Below are positions 18,408-26,640 of a stretch of DNA of 64,000 bases, in pieces. A program made the translations under genes and the position numbers. The stretch is taken from the NCBI GenBank assembly GCA_016839055.1, contig JAEKNX010000007.1, forward strand, positions 227,996-291,995. The letters run 5' to 3'. The notes under the pieces were generated by a model. That model worked only from the letters and a program-made list of their open reading frames with translations. It searched no databases and was not told where the DNA came from. This DNA is from Spirochaetales bacterium (GTDB taxonomy: Bacteria > Spirochaetota > Spirochaetia > UBA9216). The stretch's first letter is position 1, and every line of letters starts with the position of its first letter.

Positions 18408-19910
18408 ATGAAAGAAAAATCTATTATTATCATCGAAGCAGGCCTGACCGGTCTTTCAGCCGGCTGTTATGCCAGGATGAACGGTTATAAAACAAAGATA
18501 TTTGAGATGCATAATATTCCCGGCGGATTGTGTACAAGCTGGAAGCGTAAAGAATATATAATTGACGGCTGCATCCATTATATGATGGGCTCCCGTTACG
18601 GTACTTATCACAGGTTTTACGAGGAGCTGGGCGCAGCGCAGAATCGGGAGATGATAGATACTGAAGAGCTTATGCGCATCGAAGGCTCCGGAGGAGATAC
18701 CTGGATTGTCTATACCGACATCGATCGGCTTGAGAAGCATATGAAGGAACTCTCGCCTGAAGATACCCCGGTTATTGAGGAACTATGCAGCTGTACACGT
18801 CGTTTCTTGAGTTTTGAAATACCGGCAGAAAAGCCTATGGAAATGATGGGAATATTTGATATGCTTAAGATGATGAAATATATACCTGCTTTGAAAACAA
18901 TGGGAAAGTACAGCGGGATTACGATGCAGGACTATGCCAAACGATTTAAAAGCCCTTTTCTGCGTGAGGTGTTTCCGATGATTATCGAGGATATTCCAGA
19001 CATGCCGATGATGGGCGTTTTCTTTCTACTATCTTACCTGCATAATAAAAACAACGGTTGGCCTGCAGGCGGCTCATTGGAGTTCGCGCGGGCAATTGAA
19101 AAGCGCTATCTTGATTTGGGCGGCGAGGTTCAGTATAGAGCCCGGGTTGAGAAGATCCTGGTGGAATCTGATCGGGCGGTCGGAGTTTTGCTGACAGACG
19201 GATCTACACACCTGGCCGATATGGTGATTTCAGCTGCCGACGGCCGTACAACAATTTTCGATATGCTCGATGGAAAATATGTGGATGACAGGATAAAACA
19301 CTATTATAATGAATGGCCTATTTTTGAGGCTTACGTCCAGGTCTCTCTCGGGGTAGCCTCCGATTTTTCAGAGCTTCCCCATTCGATTATGCTCCAGCTT
19401 GAAGCGCCCCTTAAGGTGGGGGACCAAATACGCGAGTACATACCTGTAAAACATTATTGTTACGACCCGTCAATGGCACCCGAGGGAAAGTCTGTAGTCA
19501 CAGCTTCTTTCATATTCACAAACTATGAATACTGGAAGGAACTCTCCATAGACAGGTTGAAGTATAAAGCTGAGAAGAAGGCTCTTGCCGATGAGGTTAT
19601 CAGTAGGCTCGAGATGCGTTTTCCCGGTATCACGAAAAAAGTAGAGGTTATTGATGTTGCCACCCCGGTGACATACGAGCGTTATACCGGGAATTGGCGC
19701 GGCTCCTATATGGGATGGAAATCATTGCCTTCCGCAACAGGAAGAGAAAAAGGGATGAGCAAGACACTTCCCGGCCTGGACTGCTTCTATATGGGGGGAC
19801 AGTGGGTATTTCCAGGAGGAGGCGTGCCGGGAGCGATAGCAGCCGGCCGACACCTTATTCAGACTATCTGCAGGAAGGGCCAAAAGAAGTTTACCTCGCT
19901 GAGTGTATAG
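18408..19910 (+). CDS. FAD-dependent phytoene desaturase-like oxidoreductase with altered Rossmann motif
   Basis: The track starts at GTG 18381, inside the previous gene; ATG at 18408 with GAGG 10 bases upstream is preferred (500 residues). The family (CrtI / carotenoid isomerase / retinol saturase-like, COG1233) uses FAD to act on hydrophobic polyene or lipid substrates. Diagnostic parts are GGLCTSWKRK near residue 45, the WPAGGS segment mid-protein and FYMGGQWVFPGGGVPGA at the end. Oddly, the first glycine of the GxGxxG FAD loop is Glu (IEAGLTGLSAG), where the broken upstream copy keeps VGAGIAG. The gene lies 7 bases behind the pseudogene and is its tandem duplicate. It may bind FAD poorly or may itself be decaying. 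Confidence 0.85.
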   Translation: MKEKSIIIIEAGLTGLSAGCYARMNGYKTKIFEMHNIPGGLCTSWKRKEYIIDGCIHYMMGSRYGTYHRFYEELGAAQNREMIDTEELMRIEGSGGDTWIVYTDIDRLEKHMKELSPEDTPVIEELCSCTRRFLSFEIPAEKPMEMMGIFDMLKMMKYIPALKTMGKYSGITMQDYAKRFKSPFLREVFPMIIEDIPDMPMMGVFFLLSYLHNKNNGWPAGGSLEFARAIEKRYLDLGGEVQYRARVEKILVESDRAVGVLLTDGSTHLADMVISAADGRTTIFDMLDGKYVDDRIKHYYNEWPIFEAYVQVSLGVASDFSELPHSIMLQLEAPLKVGDQIREYIPVKHYCYDPSMAPEGKSVVTASFIFTNYEYWKELSIDRLKYKAEKKALADEVISRLEMRFPGITKKVEVIDVATPVTYERYTGNWRGSYMGWKSLPSATGREKGMSKTLPGLDCFYMGGQWVFPGGGVPGAIAAGRHLIQTICRKGQKKFTSLSV

Positions 19911-19918
19911 ATCCCCGG

Positions 19919-19951
19919 CAAAATAACAGTCTTAACAAAATCGTTATTTTG
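19919..19951. terminator. Hairpin between converging desaturase and MscS genes
   Basis: CAAAATAAC (19919-19927) and GTTATTTTG (19943-19951) form a perfect 9-bp stem with a 15-base loop, 8 bases past the desaturase stop. The AT-rich stem could serve transcription ends in both directions. Confidence 0.5.
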
Positions 19952-19976
19952 TCTACTCTGGAATTTAGACCTGCGA

Positions 19977-20885
19977 TTAGTTTACTAGTCCGCCCTCATT
20001 AACTATATGCCGTAACTCATGAATTGCTATACCATTACGCCTGAATTCCTTTATCAGGCGGGTACGAAGATCATTTCTTAAATTCCAGGCATTGGAAGGA
20101 TCAGAGGCCCAGGAGGCAAGCCAACACTTATAGCTGTCCTTGTCCATCTCCATGATCCAGAAACTGGGGATATTATCTTCCAGAGAAAAATCGCGCTCAT
20201 TCGCACATTCCATAGCAATTCTCTCAACCTCGTCAAGATCATTAGTATAAGCCGACCAGAATTCTATATACACCCACTGATATTTCTCAATGAGTGTGTA
20301 ATTGACAAAATCCTTGCTGATCATATTAATATTTGGAATAAGATAGCGTTTCCAGTCCCAGGTTTTTATGGTGGTATAGGAAAGATTAATATCCTCTACA
20401 GTACTGTACTGTTCACTGATTAGTACAGTATCACCGATGTTAAGACTCTTTGATTATGTAATTACCAGCCCCGCAAAGATGTTCTCAAGTATCGGCCTTG
20501 TTGCCATACCGATGATCACCGATAACACAGCCGCGAAGATTGACAGATATGCCGCCGGTACATTTGTTACGAAGGGCATTATCGCTAGAATCAGGCCTAT
20601 ACTGATAATAAAAGGTATCAGCAGTTTCTTGGTTATGGTGAACTGATTTTCGATACTCTCAAAGCGGGATTTCTGCCCGGAAGCGAGTTTAGTCTTCATG
20701 GTACCAGTTGGTATGGTTACCATTGGAATCGGCTTCTTTTTCTTCAGTCTCCGTTCTCTTTGCTCAGTGGCCCTTCGGAGGATTCTGAGAGACAGGACAA
20801 GAATAATCAGAAAAAATACAAGAACCCCAGCTGAATAGATATACTGGCCGGGTATGTTTCTTTGAAATTCGATAAATTCAGTCAT
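19977..20885 (-). pseudogene. MscS-family mechanosensitive channel interrupted by one in-frame stop
   Basis: The ORFs 20454-20885 and 19977-20324 are in the same frame and separated only by a TAA at 20454-20456. Reading through it joins the last membrane helix (ENIFAGLVIT) directly to the start of the MscS beta domain (SKSLNIGDTVLI), exactly as in intact MscS proteins, and the sequence continues through the IPNINM loop to the alpha/beta end. Total 302 codons: three hydrophobic segments, pore helix rich in Ala and Gly, and cytosolic vestibule. Such channels release osmolytes on hypo-osmotic shock. With the stop, the product would lose its whole cytosolic domain. An MscL gene at 33617 is intact and could provide the safety-valve role. 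Confidence 0.85.
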
Positions 20886-21184
20886 GTTTCAAGGTAGCAA
20901 CTGAGGCATCTAAATTCAAGAGTAAAATTCTGCAGCCCAGAGTTCTGCTGAACTGGGGGAAGCTTTTATCCTTATCTATAAAGGTTCTGGTTTCTCTAAT
21001 GCTTTCTACGCCCGTGAAGGCTCTTACTTTTTCGCTTAGTATTGTTCCGGCGGGACAGCTTTTACGACATTTTTCAATCCATCTATGCTCAGTATTATCA
21101 GTGTATTCGAAGAATTTTTCTTCCAGAAATATCGGAGCAATTCTAACCCGTTTTCCTTACTCCGAAGTAAAAGAAGGAGATTAA
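20886..21184. other. Intergenic region, no gene recognised
   Basis: Roughly 300 bases upstream of the MscS gene and before repeat copy A. Short ORFs on both strands run into the repeat and show no recognisable motif, so no gene is called. Confidence 0.4.
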
Positions 21185-21444
21185 CAGTAATTCTAATTTT
21201 CACCTCCGAAGGCCCCTGGATAATCTTTATAATGTCTAAATTATTCCTCTTTGCCATCTGTTGAAAAGTTCTAATTCCCGCTTCCGGGACGTTAGTAATT
21301 CTGAATTTGGCTGCCTTTATATGCCGCCGCTGGGGGCCCCGGTGCCGTCAGGAAAAATTGAGGTCTTCCGAACCTTTTTCTGATGGTGTCGGGGTCAGCA
21401 AGGGCCGACATTCGGGGAAATTGCAGTCAAATTCAGAATTGCTG
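21185..21444. repeat. Dispersed repeat copy A (MITE-like, about 260 bp)
   Basis: This segment is a diverged second copy of 29456-29724. Shared stretches include TTCCCGCTTCCGGGACG, TGCCGCCGCTGGGGGCCCCG and GGGGTCAGCAAGGGCCGA. Its ends are imperfect inverted repeats (CAGTAATTCTAATTTT against CAAATTCAGAATTGCTG), and an inner AATTCTGAATTTG pairs perfectly with the right end. The flanks read GAGATTAA on the left and GAGATTTAA on the right, a possible imperfect target duplication. No open frame is shared by both copies, so this is a non-autonomous element or a structured RNA. Confidence 0.75.
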
Positions 21445-21461
21445 GAGATTTAAACCTCCAA

Positions 21462-21490
21462 TTGAAATTCAGTGAGCAGTATAGTATATT
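21462..21490 (+). promoter_or_regulatory. Strong promoter abutting the glycosidase start codon
   Basis: TTGAAA and TATATT with a 17-base spacer. The -10 ends 5 bases before ATG 21496, so the transcript would start at or next to the start codon (leaderless or nearly so). No Shine-Dalgarno is present. Confidence 0.5.
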
Positions 21491-21495
21491 CACCT

Positions 21496-22605
21496 ATGAT
21501 GAGTAGACTATTTAAACTGATGTTTTTGCTTGTTATCTCATTTCAGCTGTCCTCATGCGTTGAATCAGGATTAATATTAGATGGTAATTATTCCGTCTAC
21601 GGAACGAGCGATATAATTGCGGGGATGTCTTTTCCTCCCTTTTCCAATTCGGAACAAATAAACTTTACCGTTACTGAAATAAAAAAAATGGCAATCGACA
21701 GGATAAGAACAGCAGTCGACTGGCGGAACAGAGAGCCGATTCAGGGGACTTTTTACTGGGATCCGATGGATGTTCGTATGAACACAGCCAAGGAAAATAA
21801 TATATCAGTATTCCTGACGATTATAAACCTTTGCCCTGACTGGGCTCAACTTTCCTCCGGAAGCGATGGGGCCTGCATTATAGATGAGAGCGCTCTCCAA
21901 ACATTTATCGAAAAGCTATTGGAACGGTATGATAATATCGATAAAATTCAATTTGGAAATGAGTGGGAATCCGGAGCCGAAGACGGAACAGTATATATGG
22001 ATCCGAATTCGATAGAGAAATTCGTTACTTACAACAACATACTTTATGATACTGTTCAAAGATTATCGCCGGATACTAAAGTTGTACTCGGCGGATTGAC
22101 AAGAGAATACCCGATCGTTGAATATTTTGCCAGGAATGGCAGCTACCCTGATTTTTCCGGTATAAGCCTTGCAAATGGCGCGACTGTGGAAGATCTGGAA
22201 AAGAAAGTTGATAAAATTAAAACCGATTATGAGAGCAAAGGAATCAAACAAAATATTGAGTATGTTTTTCAGAATGCCAAATATGATATTTTAGACATCC
22301 ATTTATATGATGATCCCGAGAACTGGCCCGAATATCTTACTGTTATCCCAGATGGGAAACCTGTTTTAGTTTCTGAATTCGGAGGCCCCAATTCTGAATT
22401 TGAGAAGACCAGCCCGGACTACCAGGCGGACAGGATGGAATATTATATCGACGCTATAGAAGCACTACCCATCATAGAAGCCTATTACTTTAAGCTGGTT
22501 GAGTCTGACTCGTCATATCATAAGGATTCAGGTCTATTTTTCAGCAATTCTATAATAAAACCTGCCCGTAACGCTTTTGCAGGCAGACTGAGGCCAATGT
22601 GGTGA
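21496..22605 (+). CDS. Lipoprotein with clan-A glycoside hydrolase-like TIM barrel
   Basis: The track starts at GTG 21472, but the signal sequence starts at the tandem ATG ATG at 21496/21499. The protein (369 residues) has a lipoprotein signal ending in the lipobox LSSC and a TIM-barrel domain. Candidate catalytic residues are the acid/base Glu in QFGNEWE (Asn-Glu after strand 4) and the nucleophile Glu in LVSEFGG (after strand 7), the layout of clan GH-A enzymes such as GH5, GH39 and GH53. The substrate cannot be told. The product is likely anchored in the inner or outer membrane facing outward. Repeat copy A lies directly upstream and the promoter sits just outside it. Confidence 0.75.
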   Translation: MMSRLFKLMFLLVISFQLSSCVESGLILDGNYSVYGTSDIIAGMSFPPFSNSEQINFTVTEIKKMAIDRIRTAVDWRNREPIQGTFYWDPMDVRMNTAKENNISVFLTIINLCPDWAQLSSGSDGACIIDESALQTFIEKLLERYDNIDKIQFGNEWESGAEDGTVYMDPNSIEKFVTYNNILYDTVQRLSPDTKVVLGGLTREYPIVEYFARNGSYPDFSGISLANGATVEDLEKKVDKIKTDYESKGIKQNIEYVFQNAKYDILDIHLYDDPENWPEYLTVIPDGKPVLVSEFGGPNSEFEKTSPDYQADRMEYYIDAIEALPIIEAYYFKLVESDSSYHKDSGLFFSNSIIKPARNAFAGRLRPMW

Positions 22606-22940
22606 TTTTCCCAGCCGGCCAATCTCCGGCAGACCGCGAAGTTAGAAAACAAAAAGAAATCATCACTATTGTAATCTATTCCTCTTTTTTCTTCTCGAGC
22701 TTAAGGCAATGTAAAAGAAATGAAACATTAAAAAGCGCAATTAGTGAGTAGAAATGATTAAACGAGAATTACCTCTAACACAAACTGCTTTTTTTATTGT
22801 GATTAGCGTAAGTATGTCTAAATAATGACAGGCAGCGGCAGGATGGCTATGACGGAACTAATGCAGTTATTATCTGCAGGGCAGGGTAAAGCCGCTGGAT
22901 ATCAGCTTCTATAAAGAACTAAAATGGTAAGGAGCAGAGA
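22606..22940. other. Intergenic region, nothing recognised
   Basis: 335 AT-rich bases. A weak GCCGG/CCGGC hairpin near 22617-22635 follows the glycosidase stop but lacks a T-run. No gene or repeat seen. Confidence 0.4.
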
Positions 22941-23672
22941 ATGAAACAGCCCCATATTTTATGTGAAGAAAAAGATGTTGCCCAGAGGGTTCTTCTGCCC
23001 GGAGATCCTGCAAGGGTACTCAGGGTCGCAGAATATCTTGATGATGCGCGCGAGGTTGCTTTTAACCGCGAGTTTCGAACCGTTACCGGCAGCTATAAGG
23101 GCACCCCTGTTACCGTTACTTCTACCGGTATAGGCGGGGCATCGGCCGTAATAGCCCTCGAAGAGCTTATTGCCTGCGGCGCTAAGACGTTTATCCGGAT
23201 AGGCAGCGCAGGGGCATGCCGGGCCGGCATAGGACTAGGCGATTTGGTAATATCAAGCGGCTCAGTTCGTGAGGATGGAGCTTCCCGTATGTATGCGCCT
23301 GAGAACTTTCCGGCGGTGCCCGACTTCTATCTGCTTTCGGCTCTGGTGAAGAGCTGTGAAGATCTTGGCTATCGTCACCATATAGGCATAACCCGCAGCC
23401 ATGACTCATTCTACATCGACAACGAGGCTGAACTGATGCGCAGGTGGAATGTTCTTGGAGTGCTGGCCTCGGATATGGAGACTTCTACTGTATTCACCCT
23501 CGGTGCCATAAGGCGCGTCAGAGTTGCGTCCATCCTGAATAACGTTGTTCTCTATGAGGGTGATGTGAAAGAGGGTGTAGGCGGTTATGTCGACAACGAG
23601 GATGCCGCCGCCGAAGGCGAGAAGCGTGAGATAACCGCCGCACTCGAGGCCCTGCGGAATTTCAATATTTGA
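22941..23672 (+). CDS. udp: Uridine phosphorylase-like nucleoside phosphorylase
   Basis: 243 residues of the PNP/UDP phosphorylase family (type I, hexameric): phosphate-binding GDPARV near residue 23, STGIGGASA near 62, RIGSAGA near 86, and the ribose-binding segment SDMETS near 180. The family splits nucleosides with phosphate into base and ribose 1-phosphate in the cytoplasm for salvage. Length and the spacing of motifs fit uridine phosphorylase better than purine phosphorylase, but the substrate is an inference. ATG with AAGGAG 7 bases upstream. It stands alone; its composition is richer in GC than the minus-strand genes that follow. Confidence 0.85.
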   Translation: MKQPHILCEEKDVAQRVLLPGDPARVLRVAEYLDDAREVAFNREFRTVTGSYKGTPVTVTSTGIGGASAVIALEELIACGAKTFIRIGSAGACRAGIGLGDLVISSGSVREDGASRMYAPENFPAVPDFYLLSALVKSCEDLGYRHHIGITRSHDSFYIDNEAELMRRWNVLGVLASDMETSTVFTLGAIRRVRVASILNNVVLYEGDVKEGVGGYVDNEDAAAEGEKREITAALEALRNFNI

Positions 23673-23688
23673 TGATTAACTTGAGCTA

Positions 23689-23781
23689 TGCCTGACCGGA
23701 TTCACAGGAATATACAGATGAGGGCAGCCTTTGTCCAGAGTGATATTCTGATGGTTTTCCGGGTCAGGCAGACAGAAATTT
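23689..23781 (+). terminator. Long-stem candidate terminator after the phosphorylase gene
   Basis: TGCCTGACC at 23689-23697 pairs with GGTCAGGCA at 23762-23770 around a roughly 64-base loop, and a run of T (ATTTTTT) follows 7 bases later. The large loop makes this only moderately convincing. Confidence 0.4.
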
Positions 23782-23785
23782 TTTG

Positions 23786-24568
23786 TTATATGCGGCTTCT
23801 CCTTAAATTCTCTATGATTTTTAATAATTCGTCTGTTCTTTCTTTTTTATCTAAGACTCCTGATGAATAAAAACTAATTTTTTGCTTAGATTGTTTGATT
23901 GATGTCTTGTAATTTGACAAGTTCGCAATTTTTTCAAGTTGGTTAATTGTTCCATTATTTCCATCTATAATTTTTATACTATTTCCAACAATTTCCTTAA
24001 TGAGTTTTCTATAAAATATAAAATGTGTACATCCAAGCACTATTGTTTCAAATTCATTTAAATTTATTTTTTCTAATTTCTCTTCAATATATTTTTTTAC
24101 TGACACTGATGTAAAATCATTACTTTCAGCATAATTAACCAGCTGATCCATTTCAATCTTTATTATTTTTTCATATTTATCTATCGATGATATTAATGTA
24201 TTCAGTTTTGATTCATTCAATGTTAGTGAAGTAGCAATAGTTAAAACTTTTTTTCCGTGATTATTTTGTATTGCAGGTTTTATTGCTGGTTCCATTCCTA
24301 CTACTGGGAAATCATATTTCATGCGTATTTCTGTAATGGCTACAGATGTGGCTGTATTACATGCAACTACTAAAACATCTATATTTTTCTTTTCAAGAAA
24401 ATCAGTGGCTTGAATAACATATCTAATTACAGTGTCTTTTTCTTTTATTCCATAGGGTATATTTTTTGTATCTGCATAATAAAGATATTCAATACCAGGG
24501 AAGCGGGTAATGGCTTCTTCTAAGACTGTTAAACCACCTATTCCAGAATCAAAAAATGCAATTTTCAA
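23786..24568 (-). CDS. murI: Glutamate racemase
   Basis: 260 residues. The enzyme makes D-glutamate for peptidoglycan. Both catalytic cysteines are present in their family motifs: VVACNTATS near residue 70 and LGCTHFIFY near 180; the N terminus has the substrate-binding FFDSGIGGLTV and YYADTKNIPYG. The start is TTG with GAGG upstream. The gene and the next one upstream (24734) are visibly AT-richer than the surrounding genes, with many AAA, ATA and TTA codons, so they may have been acquired together. A second murI elsewhere in the genome is possible. Confidence 0.93.
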   Translation of the reverse strand: MKIAFFDSGIGGLTVLEEAITRFPGIEYLYYADTKNIPYGIKEKDTVIRYVIQATDFLEKKNIDVLVVACNTATSVAITEIRMKYDFPVVGMEPAIKPAIQNNHGKKVLTIATSLTLNESKLNTLISSIDKYEKIIKIEMDQLVNYAESNDFTSVSVKKYIEEKLEKINLNEFETIVLGCTHFIFYRKLIKEIVGNSIKIIDGNNGTINQLEKIANLSNYKTSIKQSKQKISFYSSGVLDKKERTDELLKIIENLRRSRI

Positions 24569-24733
24569 TTTTTTTTCCTCATAATACTTGTCTAAAAATA
24601 TAATAATTCTTAATTTTTTAATTTCACACTACAGAGGGAATTCCAGATGTAAGTGGAGTATTTTAAAACTGACCGAGTTTCTTGTATATAAAACTCATGT
24701 TCTAAAGAATTCGCTGTAACGACTAATCCTTTA

Positions 24734-25387
24734 TTATTCTAAAGCTTTTATAAACGTATATAAATTTTCTCCTTTTTCTCTTTTTAAAAGGAATCCTTTC
24801 ATTCCTAATTTCTCAGCAGTTTCAACATTGCTTCTTCTGTCATCTATAAAAATACATTGTTCTGGTTTCCTGCAAATCTTTTTCAAAGTTATTTTATAAA
24901 TTTCTACATCTGGTTTCACACATTTTTCATATGAAGATATTATTACCGCTTTAAAATATTTCCTTATATCTAATAAATCAAAACACCAGTCCAGTGTTGC
25001 TGTTGCATTTGAGAGTATTACTAACTCATATTTCCCTTTCAAAATTTCAAGAATTTCTATTGTTTCTTCATATAATTTATATTGAAAGCTATCTAACGCT
25101 AAGCAAAAGAGCTTATCCTTTAATTCTTCTGAATTGGGATCTATTATTTCTGCTATTTTATCACACCGTCTTTTCCACCATTCTTTTTCATCCTTCCAGT
25201 TAATTATTTCATCATTGTGTTTGAAATATTCTCTATCGAACTCAGGCAAAATGCTCAATGCATTTGTTGTTGTCATTTCTTCATATCCTGAAGACTTTAG
25301 AAGCCTTCTAAGAATAGAGTCTCTTGTTTCTTCAATATAGATAAGAACGCCGCCAGCGTCAAAGATAATAGTATCAACTTTTTCCAT
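24734..25387 (-). CDS. HAD-superfamily hydrolase (class IA-like)
   Basis: The ATG at 25387 is chosen over the earlier GTG at 25402, which leaves no room for a ribosome site. 217 residues with the four HAD motifs: nucleophile Asp in IIFDAGGVL, motif II LVILSNATAT, the motif III Lys in VKPDVEIY, and motif IV FIDDRRSNVETA. The DxGGV form (no second Asp in motif I) is the variant found in epoxide-hydrolase N-terminal-like and YihX-like members, so phosphatase activity should not be assumed. AT-rich like the neighbouring murI, 165 bases away. Confidence 0.85.
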   Translation of the reverse strand: MEKVDTIIFDAGGVLIYIEETRDSILRRLLKSSGYEEMTTTNALSILPEFDREYFKHNDEIINWKDEKEWWKRRCDKIAEIIDPNSEELKDKLFCLALDSFQYKLYEETIEILEILKGKYELVILSNATATLDWCFDLLDIRKYFKAVIISSYEKCVKPDVEIYKITLKKICRKPEQCIFIDDRRSNVETAEKLGMKGFLLKREKGENLYTFIKALE

Positions 25388-25536
25388 TTGATGTATTTGC
25401 ACCCTTTCTTACTTATTTTACCACAAAATTGAAATATTTTATAATTTTTATATTGCCGAGGGATTTTTTATGAAAATATTATCTGCGCTCTGTGTCACCC
25501 GTAGCACGGAGGTTGTTTAATAAGGGGCTCACCCCC

Positions 25537-25641
25537 CTATCTCTTTTTCATAGTCTCTGTAATTATAACGGCAGGCTGAGGACATATTTCGGGAATATTT
25601 TCAAAGAGTCCTTCTCTTAAGTTTTCTATTCGTATTTTCAT
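25537..25641 (-). CDS. 34-residue small protein or leader peptide with strong Shine-Dalgarno
   Basis: Absent from the ORF track because of its size. ATG at 25639-25641 is preceded by a near-perfect AGGAGGTG 5 bases upstream. The 34-codon frame (MKIRIENLREGLFEN... ending MKKR) stops at TAG 25537-25539. A small GGGG/CCCC hairpin follows the stop. It may be a free small protein, a leader peptide for the HAD-murI pair, or the start of a lost gene. No homologue is recognised. Confidence 0.5.
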   Translation of the reverse strand: MKIRIENLREGLFENIPEICPQPAVIITETMKKR

Positions 25642-25737
25642 AATAACACCTCCTATGAAAACGGCTTCAACGGTTGTTGAAAAAATCCATGAGCTGGCTT
25701 GATTTGTAAAAAAAAAAATTAGGTACAGAGCTCGATT

Positions 25738-26514
25738 TTATACATAATGTACTGTTACTCCGGTATCTGAAAGGAATTTACGGTTGGGTTCATTGAGATC
25801 ATCATTGGTTATTATGTGGTCGAAGTCGGTGGCTTCCGCGAAAAAACACGAGTGAACATTATCGAATTTTGAAGAATCCATCAGTAGATATGATTCGGCT
25901 GCAAGCTGAACCGCTGTTTTTTTTGTCAGGCTCTCACTCTCATTTGAACAGGTAAGCCCGAGCCTGGAGTGGAAGCCGCTGGCTGAGATGAAGGCCTTCC
26001 TTGTTCTGTTGTTCTGGAGAATTGGCGAGATTCCCTGTTGTTCGAGGATCATTGTTTCCCTGTTATAGGTTCCACCAAGAAGGATTGTCGTAATATTTTT
26101 ATGATCGGCTACTGCCAGGAAGATGTTGATTGTATAACAGATTACAGTTAGTTTGATATCAAGAGGAAGGAGGCGGGCAAAAGATTCGGTTGTAGAGCCG
26201 GCATCAAGAAAAATGATGTCATCATCTTCTATAAGCGACAGAGAATACTGGGCTATCTTTTTTTTCTTTTCCTTATTAAGACCTTCCGCTATTGTAAGCA
26301 TATAGTCTGAGAGCCCTCCGCCGGTGTCGATGGTATTGTATATAACGGCTCCGTGCAGAACCTTGATGAATCCTTCCCGCTCTAGGATCTCTATATCACG
26401 TCTTGTGGTCATCGGGGAGACTCCAATCCGGTTTGAGATTTCCGAGATTTTCATCGATTTCTCTACTTTTAGCATGCTTCTCAGCTGTTCAATCCGCTTG
26501 TGTTTGTTACTCAT
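25738..26514 (-). CDS. DeoR-family transcriptional regulator
   Basis: 258 residues: DeoR-type helix-turn-helix at 1-57 (signature MTTRRDIEILEREGFIKVLHGA) and a DeoRC effector domain with the sugar-phosphate loop FLDAGSTTESFARL near residue 105. These repressors sense phosphorylated sugars. It is divergent from the class II aldolase gene, which is the likely target, with the operator in the shared 126-base gap. A strong promoter lies so close that its transcript would have almost no leader, and no Shine-Dalgarno is visible. Confidence 0.93.
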   Translation of the reverse strand: MSNKHKRIEQLRSMLKVEKSMKISEISNRIGVSPMTTRRDIEILEREGFIKVLHGAVIYNTIDTGGGLSDYMLTIAEGLNKEKKKKIAQYSLSLIEDDDIIFLDAGSTTESFARLLPLDIKLTVICYTINIFLAVADHKNITTILLGGTYNRETMILEQQGISPILQNNRTRKAFISASGFHSRLGLTCSNESESLTKKTAVQLAAESYLLMDSSKFDNVHSCFFAEATDFDHIITNDDLNEPNRKFLSDTGVTVHYV

Positions 26515-26523
26515 GCTGTGATT

Positions 26524-26552
26524 ATAATATGAGAAATATTAAAAGTAAACAA
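26524..26552 (-). promoter_or_regulatory. Promoter of the DeoR-family regulator
   Basis: On the minus strand TTGTTT and TATTAT are separated by exactly 17 bases; the -10 ends 9 bases before the ATG, implying a leaderless or near-leaderless transcript. Confidence 0.55.
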
Positions 26553-26568
26553 AGAGCTTGAGACTATA

Positions 26569-26598
26569 TTGACAATATTACCAAAAAATAGGTAGAAA
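26569..26598 (+). promoter_or_regulatory. Putative promoter of the aldolase gene
   Basis: A perfect TTGACA at 26569 is followed after 18 bases by TAGAAA. The -35 is excellent, the -10 weak, which would fit a promoter needing derepression or activation. Confidence 0.4.
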
Positions 26599-26640
26599 TA
26601 TACCATGATTGTGATAAGATTAAATCATTAGGAGTTAAGA

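Noticed and set aside
21036-21257. 73-residue minus-strand ORF
   Set aside because: Its first third lies inside repeat copy A and is not preserved in copy B; no recognisable protein features.
22840-22915. Short ORF (about 23 codons) before the nucleoside phosphorylase
   Set aside because: Weak ribosome site and no conserved features; not distinguishable from chance.
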